From JAVJSU01 sp040219275 (lineage in GTDB: Bacteria; Chloroflexota; Anaerolineae; Aggregatilineales; Phototrophicaceae): a stretch of 64,000 nt of DNA. The notes beneath the pieces are model-generated. The model made no database searches and had not been told where the DNA came from. It saw nothing but the letters and a program-made list of their open reading frames with translations. This document shows positions 26,142 to 34,743 of the stretch, in pieces (position 1 is the stretch's first letter; every line of letters starts with the position of its first letter). The DNA lies in assembly GCA_040219275.1 (NCBI GenBank), contig JAVJSU010000024.1, forward strand, positions 186,001-250,000, read 5' to 3'. The position numbers and the translations under genes were made by a program.

Positions 26142-27124
26142 ATTCCAGACAACGTTTAAACGAACGTATTCAACAAGAAGCGGAATATTTACATGCGGTG
26201 ATGAACGAAACTGCCAAAATTATTGTTGGGCAGGATCGCCTGATTAACCGTCTGCTGATCGCATTACTGTCAAATAATCATGTGCTTATCGAAGGCTTGC
26301 CGGGATTGGCAAAAACGTTAACGATTCGCACGCTTGCCGCGACCATCAACGCAAAATTCCAGCGTATTCAATTCACACCGGATTTACTCCCTGCGGATTT
26401 AATCGGAACGCAGATTTACAATCCTCGCACAGGTGAGTTTGCACCGCGACCCGGTCCGATCTTCAGCAATATCATTCTGGCGGATGAGATTAATCGTGCT
26501 CCTGCGAAAGTTCAATCTGCATTGTTGGAAGCAATGGAAGAACGTCAGGTAACACTTGGCGAGGTGACCCATAAATTGGACAATCCGTTTATGGTGCTTG
26601 CCACGCAAAATCCGATTGAGCAGGAGGGCACATATCCCTTACCGGAAGCACAACTGGATCGTTTTATGTTGAAAGTTGTGGTGAAATATCCGTCCCGCCA
26701 GGAAGAGCGGGCAATCGTAGATCGTATGATTGGTGACCTGCCAGATGCGGTTCAGGCGGTTATCACTATTGAACAATTGCAACGTGCACGCAAGGCGCTG
26801 GCAAATGTGTTTATTGATGATCGCATCAAGGATTATGTTCTAGACATCATCTTTATGACGCGTGAACCGGCAAGCGCAGGTTTGAAACAACTTCAGAATT
26901 TGTTATCCGTTGGCGCATCCCCTAGAGCGACACTGTTTCTGTTGCGGGCGGCACGCGCTCACGCATTTTTGCAGGGACGCGGTTATGTCTTGCCAGAAGA
27001 CATCAAAGAAATCGCGCCGGATGTGTTACGTCATCGCATGATTCTCACTTTTGAAGCGGAAGCAGAAAATATCACCGCAGAGCAAATTGTTTTGCAGGTA
27101 CTCGAAAACGTGAAGGTACCTTAA
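26138..27124 (+). CDS. MoxR-family AAA+ ATPase
   Basis: The ATG at 26138 overlaps the preceding stop, giving a 328-residue protein; a TTG 15 bases upstream would add five residues. Walker A is the MoxR form GLPGLAKT (53-60), Walker B is IILADEINRA (111-120), sensor 1 is LATQNPIEQEGTYPLPEAQ, and the lid domain is in the C-terminal third. MoxR ATPases act as chaperone-like factors that mature or insert metal into partners, usually together with VWA proteins. Here it heads a DUF58-VWA-TPR-BatD array in the classical order. Confidence 0.93.
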   Translation: MNSRQRLNERIQQEAEYLHAVMNETAKIIVGQDRLINRLLIALLSNNHVLIEGLPGLAKTLTIRTLAATINAKFQRIQFTPDLLPADLIGTQIYNPRTGEFAPRPGPIFSNIILADEINRAPAKVQSALLEAMEERQVTLGEVTHKLDNPFMVLATQNPIEQEGTYPLPEAQLDRFMLKVVVKYPSRQEERAIVDRMIGDLPDAVQAVITIEQLQRARKALANVFIDDRIKDYVLDIIFMTREPASAGLKQLQNLLSVGASPRATLFLLRAARAHAFLQGRGYVLPEDIKEIAPDVLRHRMILTFEAEAENITAEQIVLQVLENVKVP

Positions 27125-27126
27125 CG

Positions 27127-28011
27127 ATGCTTTCTAGCGATTTAATGCAGAGAATTCGCCTTCTAGAGCTTTTGTCTCGCCGTCTGGTCAACAATTCCTT
27201 TGCGGGCGCATATCACTCGGTTTTCAAAGGGCGGGGCATGGCGTTTGATGCCGTCCGCCCCTACCAGCCTGGGGACGATGTACGTGATATTGATTGGAAT
27301 GTGACCGCCCGTAGTGATGAAGCCTATGTGAAGAGCTACGTTGAAGAACGAGAGCTAACAGTTATTCTGGTGTTGGATGCCAGCGCGTCCTGTTTATTCG
27401 GGACACAGGTGAGGTCGAAACGGGATTTAGCGGCTGAGATTGGTGCGGTATTGGCACTTTCTGCCATTGCAAATAATGATCGGGTGGGATTGTTGATTTT
27501 CAGTGACACGATTGAGCGTTATATCCCGCCACGAAAGGGACGCAACCACGTCTTGCGGCTAATCCGTGAATTGATGGCGACTCCCCCTGCAAACAAAGGT
27601 ACGGATATTCGTCTGGCGTTGCAATCGTTGAGTCGGATGCTCAAGCAAAAGGCGATCATTTTCTTATTGTCGGATTTTCTCGCGCCCGTTGACGTTTATA
27701 AGAGCCAATTACTTGTTGTGGGTCAAAAACATGATCTGATTGCCGTGATGTTGAGTGATCCGTTAGAAATGCAGTGGGGCGATGCGGGTTTGGTCGCTCT
27801 TCGTGATGCTGAAACAGGCGAGGAAACCGTTGTTGATACCACTTCAAAAATCTGGCGGCGCGAATTTGGCAAGCAGACGGCACAATTTTATGAACAAAGA
27901 GACGCAAGTTTCCGGCGGGCAGGTGTAGACCGGATTAATGTCAATGCACAGGGCGATTACGTGCGTGCGCTGGCATCATTTTTTCATCAACGGGCGAGGG
28001 TTGCACATTAG
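27127..28011 (+). CDS. DUF58-domain protein (VWA-like partner of MoxR)
   Basis: The 294-residue protein has the DUF58 signature RPYQPGDDVRDIDWNVTAR, followed by a VWA-like fold (VILVLDASAS and FLLSDFLAP). It lacks membrane helices, unlike the second DUF58 protein of this window, so it should be cytosolic. DUF58 proteins are the constant partners of MoxR ATPases and probably present substrates or act at the membrane with the VWA proteins. It starts 2 bp after the ATPase stop. Confidence 0.92.
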   Translation: MLSSDLMQRIRLLELLSRRLVNNSFAGAYHSVFKGRGMAFDAVRPYQPGDDVRDIDWNVTARSDEAYVKSYVEERELTVILVLDASASCLFGTQVRSKRDLAAEIGAVLALSAIANNDRVGLLIFSDTIERYIPPRKGRNHVLRLIRELMATPPANKGTDIRLALQSLSRMLKQKAIIFLLSDFLAPVDVYKSQLLVVGQKHDLIAVMLSDPLEMQWGDAGLVALRDAETGEETVVDTTSKIWRREFGKQTAQFYEQRDASFRRAGVDRINVNAQGDYVRALASFFHQRARVAH

Positions 28012-28012
28012 A

Positions 28013-28978
28013 GTGAGACGTGTGCTATATATTCTGATTCTCAATATAATGATTGTGATTCCTTATAGTCAAGCGCAAGAGTCACCTGAGCTTGAAGTGA
28101 TTCGACCCTATTTTGTAGCCAGTACGCTCGTACCGCTCATTGGTGAACCGTTTACAATCACCGTTTATGTTGAACTACCGCGTGGTTCTGACCTTGTAGA
28201 ATTCCCCACATTTCAAGATTCATGGGGCGTATTTGAAATTACTGCGCGTTCAACTGTTGAAGATAGCGTCATTGACACTGGCTGGACACAATATCGTCAA
28301 ATTCTTGATGTGATTGTGTGGGAAACGGGTGATTTTGAGACACCGGAGACTCTGGTTGGATATTTACCAGCTGACGACGCAGAAATCTTCTATGCGCCAT
28401 TTAATACACTTTATATCACTGTGCCGAGTGTGCTTGATCCTGATATGAACCGAAACGAATTGCGCCCATTAAAGCCTCAGATTTCGTATTTTGAATTACC
28501 AATCTGGGTGATTGTTGGCGTGGTTTTTATTATTTTGAGCGGATCAACTGTGGTTTATCGCTGGCGTAAAAATAGGAAGAATCAACTTATCATCCCACCG
28601 CCAGAACCCACTTCCGCAATGATTGCACTGGAGCAATTACGTATCCTTAAGGATAGTTTGAAAAAGGCAGATTTTAGCCAGACGACTTTTTATGCACGGC
28701 TTTCCGAGGTGTTAAGAATATTTGTGATTAACAAGTTCCGTACCGCGTCGCCGGATTTGACCACCCGCGAATTCTTGATTGACCTGCGCGGAAATGCACA
28801 CCTTGATGAGCGCCTCGTGACCTATCTTGAGTCGATACTTTTGATTACGGATGATGTCAAATTTGGTGGGGAAGCCCTGGATCATGATCTGGAAAAATTG
28901 CTGAACGATTGTGCGAGGTGGGTCCGTGCCGCTGATGATGTGATCGGCGAAGAACAAGTTATTGAGGAATTAGGTTAA
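28013..28978 (+). CDS. DUF4381/BatD-like membrane protein of the MoxR operon
   Basis: I place the start at the GTG at 28013, just after the DUF58 stop; the open frame continues upstream inside that gene but is not credible there. The 321-residue product has a signal-like N-terminus (VLYILILNIMIVIPYSQAQ), a beta-rich external domain (about 25-160), and one transmembrane helix (about 170-190). A cytoplasmic helical domain follows with FYARLSEVLRIFVINKF and LTTREFL, typical of DUF4381. It is the linker component between DUF58 and the VWA proteins in this operon type. The ribosome-binding site is poor, so coupling to the upstream gene is likely. Confidence 0.8.
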   Translation: MRRVLYILILNIMIVIPYSQAQESPELEVIRPYFVASTLVPLIGEPFTITVYVELPRGSDLVEFPTFQDSWGVFEITARSTVEDSVIDTGWTQYRQILDVIVWETGDFETPETLVGYLPADDAEIFYAPFNTLYITVPSVLDPDMNRNELRPLKPQISYFELPIWVIVGVVFIILSGSTVVYRWRKNRKNQLIIPPPEPTSAMIALEQLRILKDSLKKADFSQTTFYARLSEVLRIFVINKFRTASPDLTTREFLIDLRGNAHLDERLVTYLESILLITDDVKFGGEALDHDLEKLLNDCARWVRAADDVIGEEQVIEELG

Positions 28979-28980
28979 CG

Positions 28981-30003
28981 ATGGGTGTATTTCGATTCGC
29001 GCATCCATATGTATTGGCTTTATTACTCATGCCGATACTCTTTTTTATCTTGCCACGCTTAAGACACCGATTTTTTTCAAGTCACACCACGTTGATTTAT
29101 TCTGATATTCGATTGATGGCAAATTTACCGACAACATGGCGAGTGCGCTTTATGCGTGCTCCGGATATTTTACGTTTAGGTGCGTGGATTGTTCTTGTAG
29201 TTGCGTTGGCACGTCCACAAGCGGGTAATGCACGTGATGTGATTCAAGGGCAGGGCATTGACATTGTTCTCGCACTTGATATCTCTAATAGTATGGCGGC
29301 GTTGGATTTCGAGCCGCAAAATCGTCTTCAAGCCGCAAAATCTGTGATCGGTGATTTTATACTCAGTCGAACCTTTGATCGCGTGGGACTGGTTGTCTTT
29401 GCGCGTAATGCCTATCATCAAGTCCCCTTGACTCTGGACTACGATACGTTTTCAATTTTGCTTGACGATGTACAGCTGGTTGAAGATATCGTCGATGTGA
29501 ACGGTGTCCCATTGTTGTTGGATGGGACGGCGATAGGGCTTGGCATTGCGTCTGCGGCGAATATGTTGCGAGGAAGTGAAAACGCGACAAGAGTGATTAT
29601 CCTGCTGACTGATGGGGATAATAACGCCGCGCTTGACCCACTACAAGCATCCACCGCGGCGCATACCCTCGGCATCCGTATATATACTGTCGGGGTAGGG
29701 CGACAGGGCGATGTGAGAATCCCTGATCGAAGCACAGGCGAGATTGTGACCGTGCAAAGTGATCTGGATGAAGCGAGTTTGCAAGAAATCGCCAGAATCG
29801 GAGATGGACGTTATTTTCGTGCGGAAGACCTCGCGGATTTACAGGCAATTTACGATCAGATTGATATTCTAGAACGCACCGATATTGAGCGTGTTGTCGT
29901 TGTTCGTTGGCGAGATCAGGGATTTGGATTGTTATTTATCAGTTTGGCGTTGCTCCTTATTGAGCGTGGATTGCGAATGACCGTTTTTCAAAGTCATCCG
30001 TAA
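28981..30003 (+). CDS. VWA-domain membrane protein (BatA/BatB type), copy 1
   Basis: The 340-residue protein has two N-terminal transmembrane helices (about 8-24 and 62-79), a von Willebrand A domain (about 92-285) and a C-terminal helix (about 313-335). The MIDAS metal site is intact: D100-x-S102-x-S104 (LDISNSM), a Thr in DGTAIGLGIA, and Asp in LLTDGDNN. BatA/BatB-like proteins display the VWA domain on the outer face and bind partners through the metal. It lies 2 bp after the DUF4381 gene and 17 bp before its paralogue. Confidence 0.92.
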   Translation: MGVFRFAHPYVLALLLMPILFFILPRLRHRFFSSHTTLIYSDIRLMANLPTTWRVRFMRAPDILRLGAWIVLVVALARPQAGNARDVIQGQGIDIVLALDISNSMAALDFEPQNRLQAAKSVIGDFILSRTFDRVGLVVFARNAYHQVPLTLDYDTFSILLDDVQLVEDIVDVNGVPLLLDGTAIGLGIASAANMLRGSENATRVIILLTDGDNNAALDPLQASTAAHTLGIRIYTVGVGRQGDVRIPDRSTGEIVTVQSDLDEASLQEIARIGDGRYFRAEDLADLQAIYDQIDILERTDIERVVVVRWRDQGFGLLFISLALLLIERGLRMTVFQSHP

Positions 30004-30020
30004 ACAGGTAAATATATCGT

Positions 30021-31025
30021 ATGTTTCAAAATGAAAGCCTTCTGCTACTGTTGTTGATCGTGCCCGTATTTATGATGTTTTATGGTTGGCGTGTTCGGGT
30101 AGCGCATCATTCACTGCGAAATGTTGTCGATCAATCCCTACTATCGACCCTTGTCTACGGTGATATTTCACGGCGAAGGGCAATAAAAGCGGGTTTATTT
30201 ATTCTGACGCTCATTTGTCTCATAGTGGCAATCGCCCGACCTGTTTGGGGCGTTGTAGAAGAAGTGACGCAAGTTCAAGGCGTTTCGATTATGGTTGTGC
30301 TGGATGTTAGCGCGAGTATGGATGCCGAAGACGTATTGCCGAGTCGCTTAATTCGAGCGAAATTGGCGATCCGTGAATTGATGGATAATCGTCGTGGTGA
30401 TGAATTCGGGTTGATTTTATTTGCCGGCACGGCGTTTATTCAGATGCCGTTGACGGCGGACATTAACACGGCGATCAACTTTTTGGATGCGGCGAGTTCA
30501 GATTCTATCAGTAATCAAGGTACGGCAGTGGGCGATGCGCTTGATCTAGCGCGACAATCCTTTAGTGCACGCTCGTTGCCTTTTTCTACGATTGTGCTTT
30601 TGACAGACGGTGAAAATCATCAAGGTGATCCTGAAGAGGCGGCGCGTCAACTGGGAGAATTAGGTATTCCTGTGCATGTAATTGGCTATGGTGATCCTGT
30701 GGATGGTGTGCCGATTCCTGTACGGGACGAAAGTGGGGAGGTAATCACCTACAAATCTGATCGCGCGGGAAATCTCGTGCTCACCCGCCTTGATGAGGAC
30801 ATTTTACAGGAGATTGCGACGATTACATCTGGCACATATCAACGCGCAGGCGAAAGTGGCATTGAAGTGATTGATCTGATAAACGCGATTGATACGATTG
30901 ACTCCGGTACATTGGAAGAAAGTTTACAGGTGCGCCAAATTGAACGTTTCGGTATTTTTGTGTTATTGGCGGTGGTATTCTTAAGCCTTGAAATGTTCAT
31001 TCCAGAAGCGAAGAGAGTGCCTTGA
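30021..31025 (+). CDS. VWA-domain membrane protein (BatA/BatB type), copy 2
   Basis: This 334-residue paralogue of the preceding gene has the same layout: N-terminal helices (about 7-22 and 56-73), a VWA domain with MIDAS D95-x-S97-x-S99 (LDVSASM), GTAVGDAL and LLTDGENHQGD, and a C-terminal helix (about 308-325). Two VWA proteins in tandem are usual for Bat operons and may form a complex. The stop TGA overlaps the ATG of the TPR lipoprotein gene by one base. Confidence 0.92.
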   Translation: MFQNESLLLLLLIVPVFMMFYGWRVRVAHHSLRNVVDQSLLSTLVYGDISRRRAIKAGLFILTLICLIVAIARPVWGVVEEVTQVQGVSIMVVLDVSASMDAEDVLPSRLIRAKLAIRELMDNRRGDEFGLILFAGTAFIQMPLTADINTAINFLDAASSDSISNQGTAVGDALDLARQSFSARSLPFSTIVLLTDGENHQGDPEEAARQLGELGIPVHVIGYGDPVDGVPIPVRDESGEVITYKSDRAGNLVLTRLDEDILQEIATITSGTYQRAGESGIEVIDLINAIDTIDSGTLEESLQVRQIERFGIFVLLAVVFLSLEMFIPEAKRVP

Positions 31026-31777
31026 TGCAGAGGCTAGGTGGTTTAATCTTTCTGTGCGTTCTGCTTGCAAGTTGTGTCGGGTATTCAGCGACCCGTAATA
31101 ATGACGGGAATCGTAGTTACCAAAATGAGGATTTTGAGCAGGCGTTACGGGCATATCAATCCGCACAGGTTGAGTCTCCAAATGATCCGGTTGCGTATTA
31201 TAATGCCGCATCTGCTTATCTGGCAGTCAATGATCTCGATCAAGCCCGCGCCGCATTAGAGCAAGCGCTGGTGACGGCTGATGAAGCCTTAACCGCAGAA
31301 GCCTATCATAATCTCGGCAATGTGTACTTTTTCATGGCTGATTACCAATCGGCTATTCTTGCCTTCCGCGAGTCATTACTCCTGCGCCCTGACGACGAAG
31401 ATACTCGCTTTAATCTTGAGTTGGCAATACAACGCTACGTTCCGCCAACGGCAACCGCAATTGAACAACAAACTGAACCGGAGCAGGGGCAGAGTGATCC
31501 TGAGGTTACGCCAACCGATAACCCCGGCGGATTTGACGGACCCTCACCCACACCGCCACCGCAAGAAGCACCCCCTGATCCTTCAGAAACGCCTGTGGCA
31601 GGTGATGCGGCAACTGATGGGGTGCAATCTTCCACTGCTCTGCCACGGTCTGACGGTGAAATGACAATTGAAGACGCTGAACTTCTGCTGGATTCCGTTG
31701 AACAGGATCAAGAAACACTTACCGAATACCTTGAAGATGAGTCGACTTCCGGCGAACCAATTGAGAAAGATTGGTAA
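31025..31777 (+). CDS. TPR lipoprotein (BatC-like)
   Basis: I use the ATG at 31025, coupled to the preceding stop (TGATG). The 250-residue protein has a lipobox (LLASC, Cys17). About three TPR units follow (residues 25-135; YYNAASAYLAVNDLDQARAAL and AYHNLGNVYFFMADYQSAI), then a long Pro/Thr/Glu linker and an acidic helical C-terminus (about 205-250). BatC-type TPR proteins scaffold the VWA proteins outside the membrane. It ends one base before the BatD-like gene. Confidence 0.85.
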   Translation: MQRLGGLIFLCVLLASCVGYSATRNNDGNRSYQNEDFEQALRAYQSAQVESPNDPVAYYNAASAYLAVNDLDQARAALEQALVTADEALTAEAYHNLGNVYFFMADYQSAILAFRESLLLRPDDEDTRFNLELAIQRYVPPTATAIEQQTEPEQGQSDPEVTPTDNPGGFDGPSPTPPPQEAPPDPSETPVAGDAATDGVQSSTALPRSDGEMTIEDAELLLDSVEQDQETLTEYLEDESTSGEPIEKDW

Positions 31778-31778
31778 G

Positions 31779-33131
31779 ATGCGATATCGTTGGTTGTGGT
31801 TTATATCCATGGTTCTAGTGGGGTGGATGCAGAGCGTTAATAACGCACAGGATACTCTGCAATCTGATCTGAATGCAGATTATTTTGTTGAGGCAGAGGT
31901 TTCTAACGTCACGCCCTTTGTCGGTGAAGAAGTGACTTATATTTTCAGGTACTATGCCTTTAATTTGACGGCGGGCATATATGATGATTTACCCGATTTC
32001 GAAGGCTTCTGGTTATCTGAAGTCTCACAATTGGTAACTCCCCGTGTGGAAACAATCAATAACCGTCAATATAGCGTTATGGAAGTTTTCGCTGTGTTAT
32101 CTCCGTTGCGTGCCGGACAGTTGATTATTGAACCGGGTGTGCTTGATGTACCGGAAACGCTTTTTGATGATGCGACAATGCTACAAACGAACCAGGTCGT
32201 CGTGAACGTTCAGCCACTACCGGAGGACGCGCCGGATAATTTTTTTGGTGCAGTCGGGCAATATGATATGGCGGTGACCATCAGTGAAACGACCACAATG
32301 ATCGGTCAGCCAATCAGCCTCTCTGTCACGATAAACGGGGCGGGTAGTTTGGAGCGCCTTACCGCACCACAACTTCCTGTAATTGAGGGTTGGCGTGCAT
32401 ATCGAAGCGAGACAGGCTATCGAAGTAGTGATATTGGCGGTTTACGGCTCGGTGAGAAGACATTTGAGTGGTTATTGATTCCCGATAACGCAGGCACACA
32501 GGTCTTGCCACCGATAATATTCTCATATTTTAGCCCACAATCTCAAAGCTTTGTCACGTTGACCGGCGAATCCTTTAGTATTGAGGTGTTTCCTACTGCA
32601 TCCGGCGAGCGTCGGTCACCGAGACAGTTTGAAGTCGAAGATAATAGCCTTGCGATTTTTCCGGTTATTGGAGTACTCCGCACCGAATCTAATAGTCAGG
32701 GAATATTGTTCTGGCTATTGTGGGGCATTGCCCCGTTCGCAAGTTTTGGGATTGGCGGGATGCTATTTCTGCGTGACTATGTTTCACGCCGAAACAGGAC
32801 TCAACGGCAAGCACTGGCGATTTCAAGATTTTCGCAGAGATTAACTTCATCAATTGATCTCCCTGCTGATGATTTTTCGACGCACGCAGAGCAAATACTC
32901 CTCGATTTCGTATCTGATAAAAGCGGCAAATCTTTGCAGACTTTACTTGAAGCGGAATCGATATTGAAGGAAAATATTACGCGAGATGGAGTTGATTTAT
33001 TCCTGCGTCATTTTACGGAAGCACAATCTTTACGTTACGTGCCTCAAGATTATCAATCCTCGCGCAAACTTTACGTCAATGATGTTGTTGATACGATGAG
33101 AAAGATTGACCGTTCATGGCGCGTATCCTAA
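31779..33131 (+). CDS. BatD-like protein
   Basis: The start is ATG at 31779, one base after the TPR gene stop; the frame stays open upstream only as an overlap with that gene. The 450-residue product has a signal peptide (LWFISMVLVGWMQSVNNAQ). Tandem Ig-like beta domains follow, including the BatD signature FVEAEVSNVTPFVGEEVTYIF written in shorter form as VTPFVGEEVTY. A transmembrane helix lies at about 340-362 and a cytoplasmic C-terminal domain completes it. BatD proteins are membrane scaffolds of the Bat (Bacteroides aerotolerance-type) system. It overlaps the next gene by 16 bp. Confidence 0.85.
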   Translation: MRYRWLWFISMVLVGWMQSVNNAQDTLQSDLNADYFVEAEVSNVTPFVGEEVTYIFRYYAFNLTAGIYDDLPDFEGFWLSEVSQLVTPRVETINNRQYSVMEVFAVLSPLRAGQLIIEPGVLDVPETLFDDATMLQTNQVVVNVQPLPEDAPDNFFGAVGQYDMAVTISETTTMIGQPISLSVTINGAGSLERLTAPQLPVIEGWRAYRSETGYRSSDIGGLRLGEKTFEWLLIPDNAGTQVLPPIIFSYFSPQSQSFVTLTGESFSIEVFPTASGERRSPRQFEVEDNSLAIFPVIGVLRTESNSQGILFWLLWGIAPFASFGIGGMLFLRDYVSRRNRTQRQALAISRFSQRLTSSIDLPADDFSTHAEQILLDFVSDKSGKSLQTLLEAESILKENITRDGVDLFLRHFTEAQSLRYVPQDYQSSRKLYVNDVVDTMRKIDRSWRVS

Positions 33132-33889
33132 CGATTTTAGGGTTGGTCATCATGGTTAGCTCACTCCTTTCGTCCCCTGTTCTTGCACAGGACACTGACT
33201 GGACGGAATGGGCGCGACAAGCTGAACTCGCCTATTTAAATGGTGATTATGCACAGGCGAGTGTGTTGTACACGCGGCTCATCGAAAGTGGTGTGCGTGA
33301 TTTTACGGTCTATTACAACGCTGGCAGTGCGTATTATCAAAATGGGGATTTGGGGCTAGCGTTAAGCTATTTTTTGGAAGCACAATTGCTGAATCCACGA
33401 TCACAGGCGTTGAACCTTAATATTGCGCGTATTCGTGCTGAAAGGGTTGATTATTTGCCCGAATCGAATGACGTGGTTAATGTTCTCGGCTCTGCAACCA
33501 TAACAATAATATCGCTTAGAGAACTCCAAATTATCACACTCGTTGTGTGGTCGTTCTGGTTCGCTTTGTGGGGTATATTTTTTATATCGCCATCCCTTCG
33601 CCTGCGGATTCGGATTTTACAGTGGGTGTCTGGCGTGCTAATGGTGTTATTTTTGGTGTTTATGACGACCCGTATGTTTATTCGTGAATTTCGCGGGGTA
33701 GCAGTGGTTACGTCGCCAGTGATACAAGTAATGAGTGGTCCGGGGGAGGATTATCTGCCATTATACCGATTGTTCTCTGCGGCGGAGTTACGGTTAGATG
33801 ACGTACAGGATAATTGGGCGAGGTTTTCTTTAGGAGATGGACGAGAAGGTTGGGTTCTTCGTGATGCGATCAATCCACTTGAGGGCTAG
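33116..33889 (+). CDS. TPR/SH3-domain membrane protein (BatE-like)
   Basis: The 257-residue protein has a signal peptide (ILTILGLVIMVSSLLSSPVLA) and TPR units at about 30-110 (YYNAGSAYYQNGDLGLALSYF). Two transmembrane helices follow (about 132-155 and 162-182), then a C-terminal bacterial SH3 domain (about 190-255; ending GREGWVLRDAINPL). The same TPR plus SH3 order is found in BatE-like proteins that close such operons; bacterial SH3 domains often bind peptidoglycan or peptides. Its stop shares the palindrome CTAG with the stop of the convergent SucD-like gene. Confidence 0.83.
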   Translation: MARILTILGLVIMVSSLLSSPVLAQDTDWTEWARQAELAYLNGDYAQASVLYTRLIESGVRDFTVYYNAGSAYYQNGDLGLALSYFLEAQLLNPRSQALNLNIARIRAERVDYLPESNDVVNVLGSATITIISLRELQIITLVVWSFWFALWGIFFISPSLRLRIRILQWVSGVLMVLFLVFMTTRMFIREFRGVAVVTSPVIQVMSGPGEDYLPLYRLFSAAELRLDDVQDNWARFSLGDGREGWVLRDAINPLEG

Positions 33890-34743
33890 CGAAGAAGTTC
33901 CACCAGATGGTCTGGATTATTTGCAATACGTACCCCCGCTTGAGCAAGTGCCATGATTTTTTCTTCGGCTGTTCCGTGACCTTGCTCGATGATTGCACCA
34001 GCATATCCCATGCGTTCGCTTATTGGTGCGCTTTTTCCGGCAATGAAGGCGGCAACGGGCTTTGTCATATGAGCTTTTATGTAAGATGCCGCATCAATTT
34101 CAGCACGTCCGCCGATTTCCCCTATTAGGAGGATTTTTTCGGTATCAGGGTCGTTTTCGAACATCTCCAACACATCAACAAAACTGGTACCGATAATCGG
34201 ATCTCCACCGATGCCAACACAGGTTGATTGTCCTAGACCATTTTCACTTAAGTGATAAATCATCTCGTAGGTGAGGGTACTGCTCCGGGAAGCAACTCCG
34301 ATAGTGCCTTTTTTCGTGATGTAACCTGGAATAATGCCTATACTGATGCCAGAAGGCGTAAGGATACCCGGACAGTTCGGACCAAGTAGCCTGCTGTTGC
34401 TCTGTTTAAGGTAATCATAGAGTCTCATCGTATCTTGAACCGGAATACCCTCAGTGATACAAACAATCAGATCAATGCCGGCATCAATGGCTTCATAGAT
34501 TGCGTCTGACGCATGTTCCGGCGGTACGAAAATGACGCTCGTATTTGCTTCTGTGGCTTCTATAGCCGCGATTACGGAGTCAAACACGGGTTTACCGGAA
34601 ATCCACTCTCCACCTTTACCGGGGGTAACGCCTCCTACAATGTTTGTGCCAAAATCAATCATCTGGCGCGTATGAAAACTTCCCTCATGTCCGGTCATTC
34701 CTTGCACTAGTACGCGCATATGCGGATGAGTCAGGATTGCCAT
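33886..34743 (-). CDS. SucD-like protein lacking the phospho-histidine
   Basis: The 285-residue protein aligns along its whole length with succinyl-CoA synthetase alpha subunits: CoA-binding Rossmann domain (GMTGHEGSFHTRQMIDFGTN), GPNCPGILTP, GGDPIIGTSFVDVL and GEIGGRAE are intact. However, the phosphorylated histidine (His246 of the E. coli enzyme, in GHAGAI) is Tyr247 here (MGYAGAI; codon TAT on the minus strand at 34003-34005). Without that histidine the phosphoryl-relay mechanism cannot work as known. It may bind CoA or an acyl-CoA in a regulatory role or use different chemistry. It is translationally coupled (TAATG) behind the SucC-like gene, so the two form a pair. Confidence 0.85.
   Translation of the reverse strand: MAILTHPHMRVLVQGMTGHEGSFHTRQMIDFGTNIVGGVTPGKGGEWISGKPVFDSVIAAIEATEANTSVIFVPPEHASDAIYEAIDAGIDLIVCITEGIPVQDTMRLYDYLKQSNSRLLGPNCPGILTPSGISIGIIPGYITKKGTIGVASRSSTLTYEMIYHLSENGLGQSTCVGIGGDPIIGTSFVDVLEMFENDPDTEKILLIGEIGGRAEIDAASYIKAHMTKPVAAFIAGKSAPISERMGYAGAIIEQGHGTAEEKIMALAQAGVRIANNPDHLVELLR

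Noticed and set aside
25830..33889. MoxR-VWA operon as an antiphage defence system
   Set aside because: Gene order is that of the common Bat/MoxR maturation operon, with no nuclease, reverse transcriptase or other effector and no mobile-element context.
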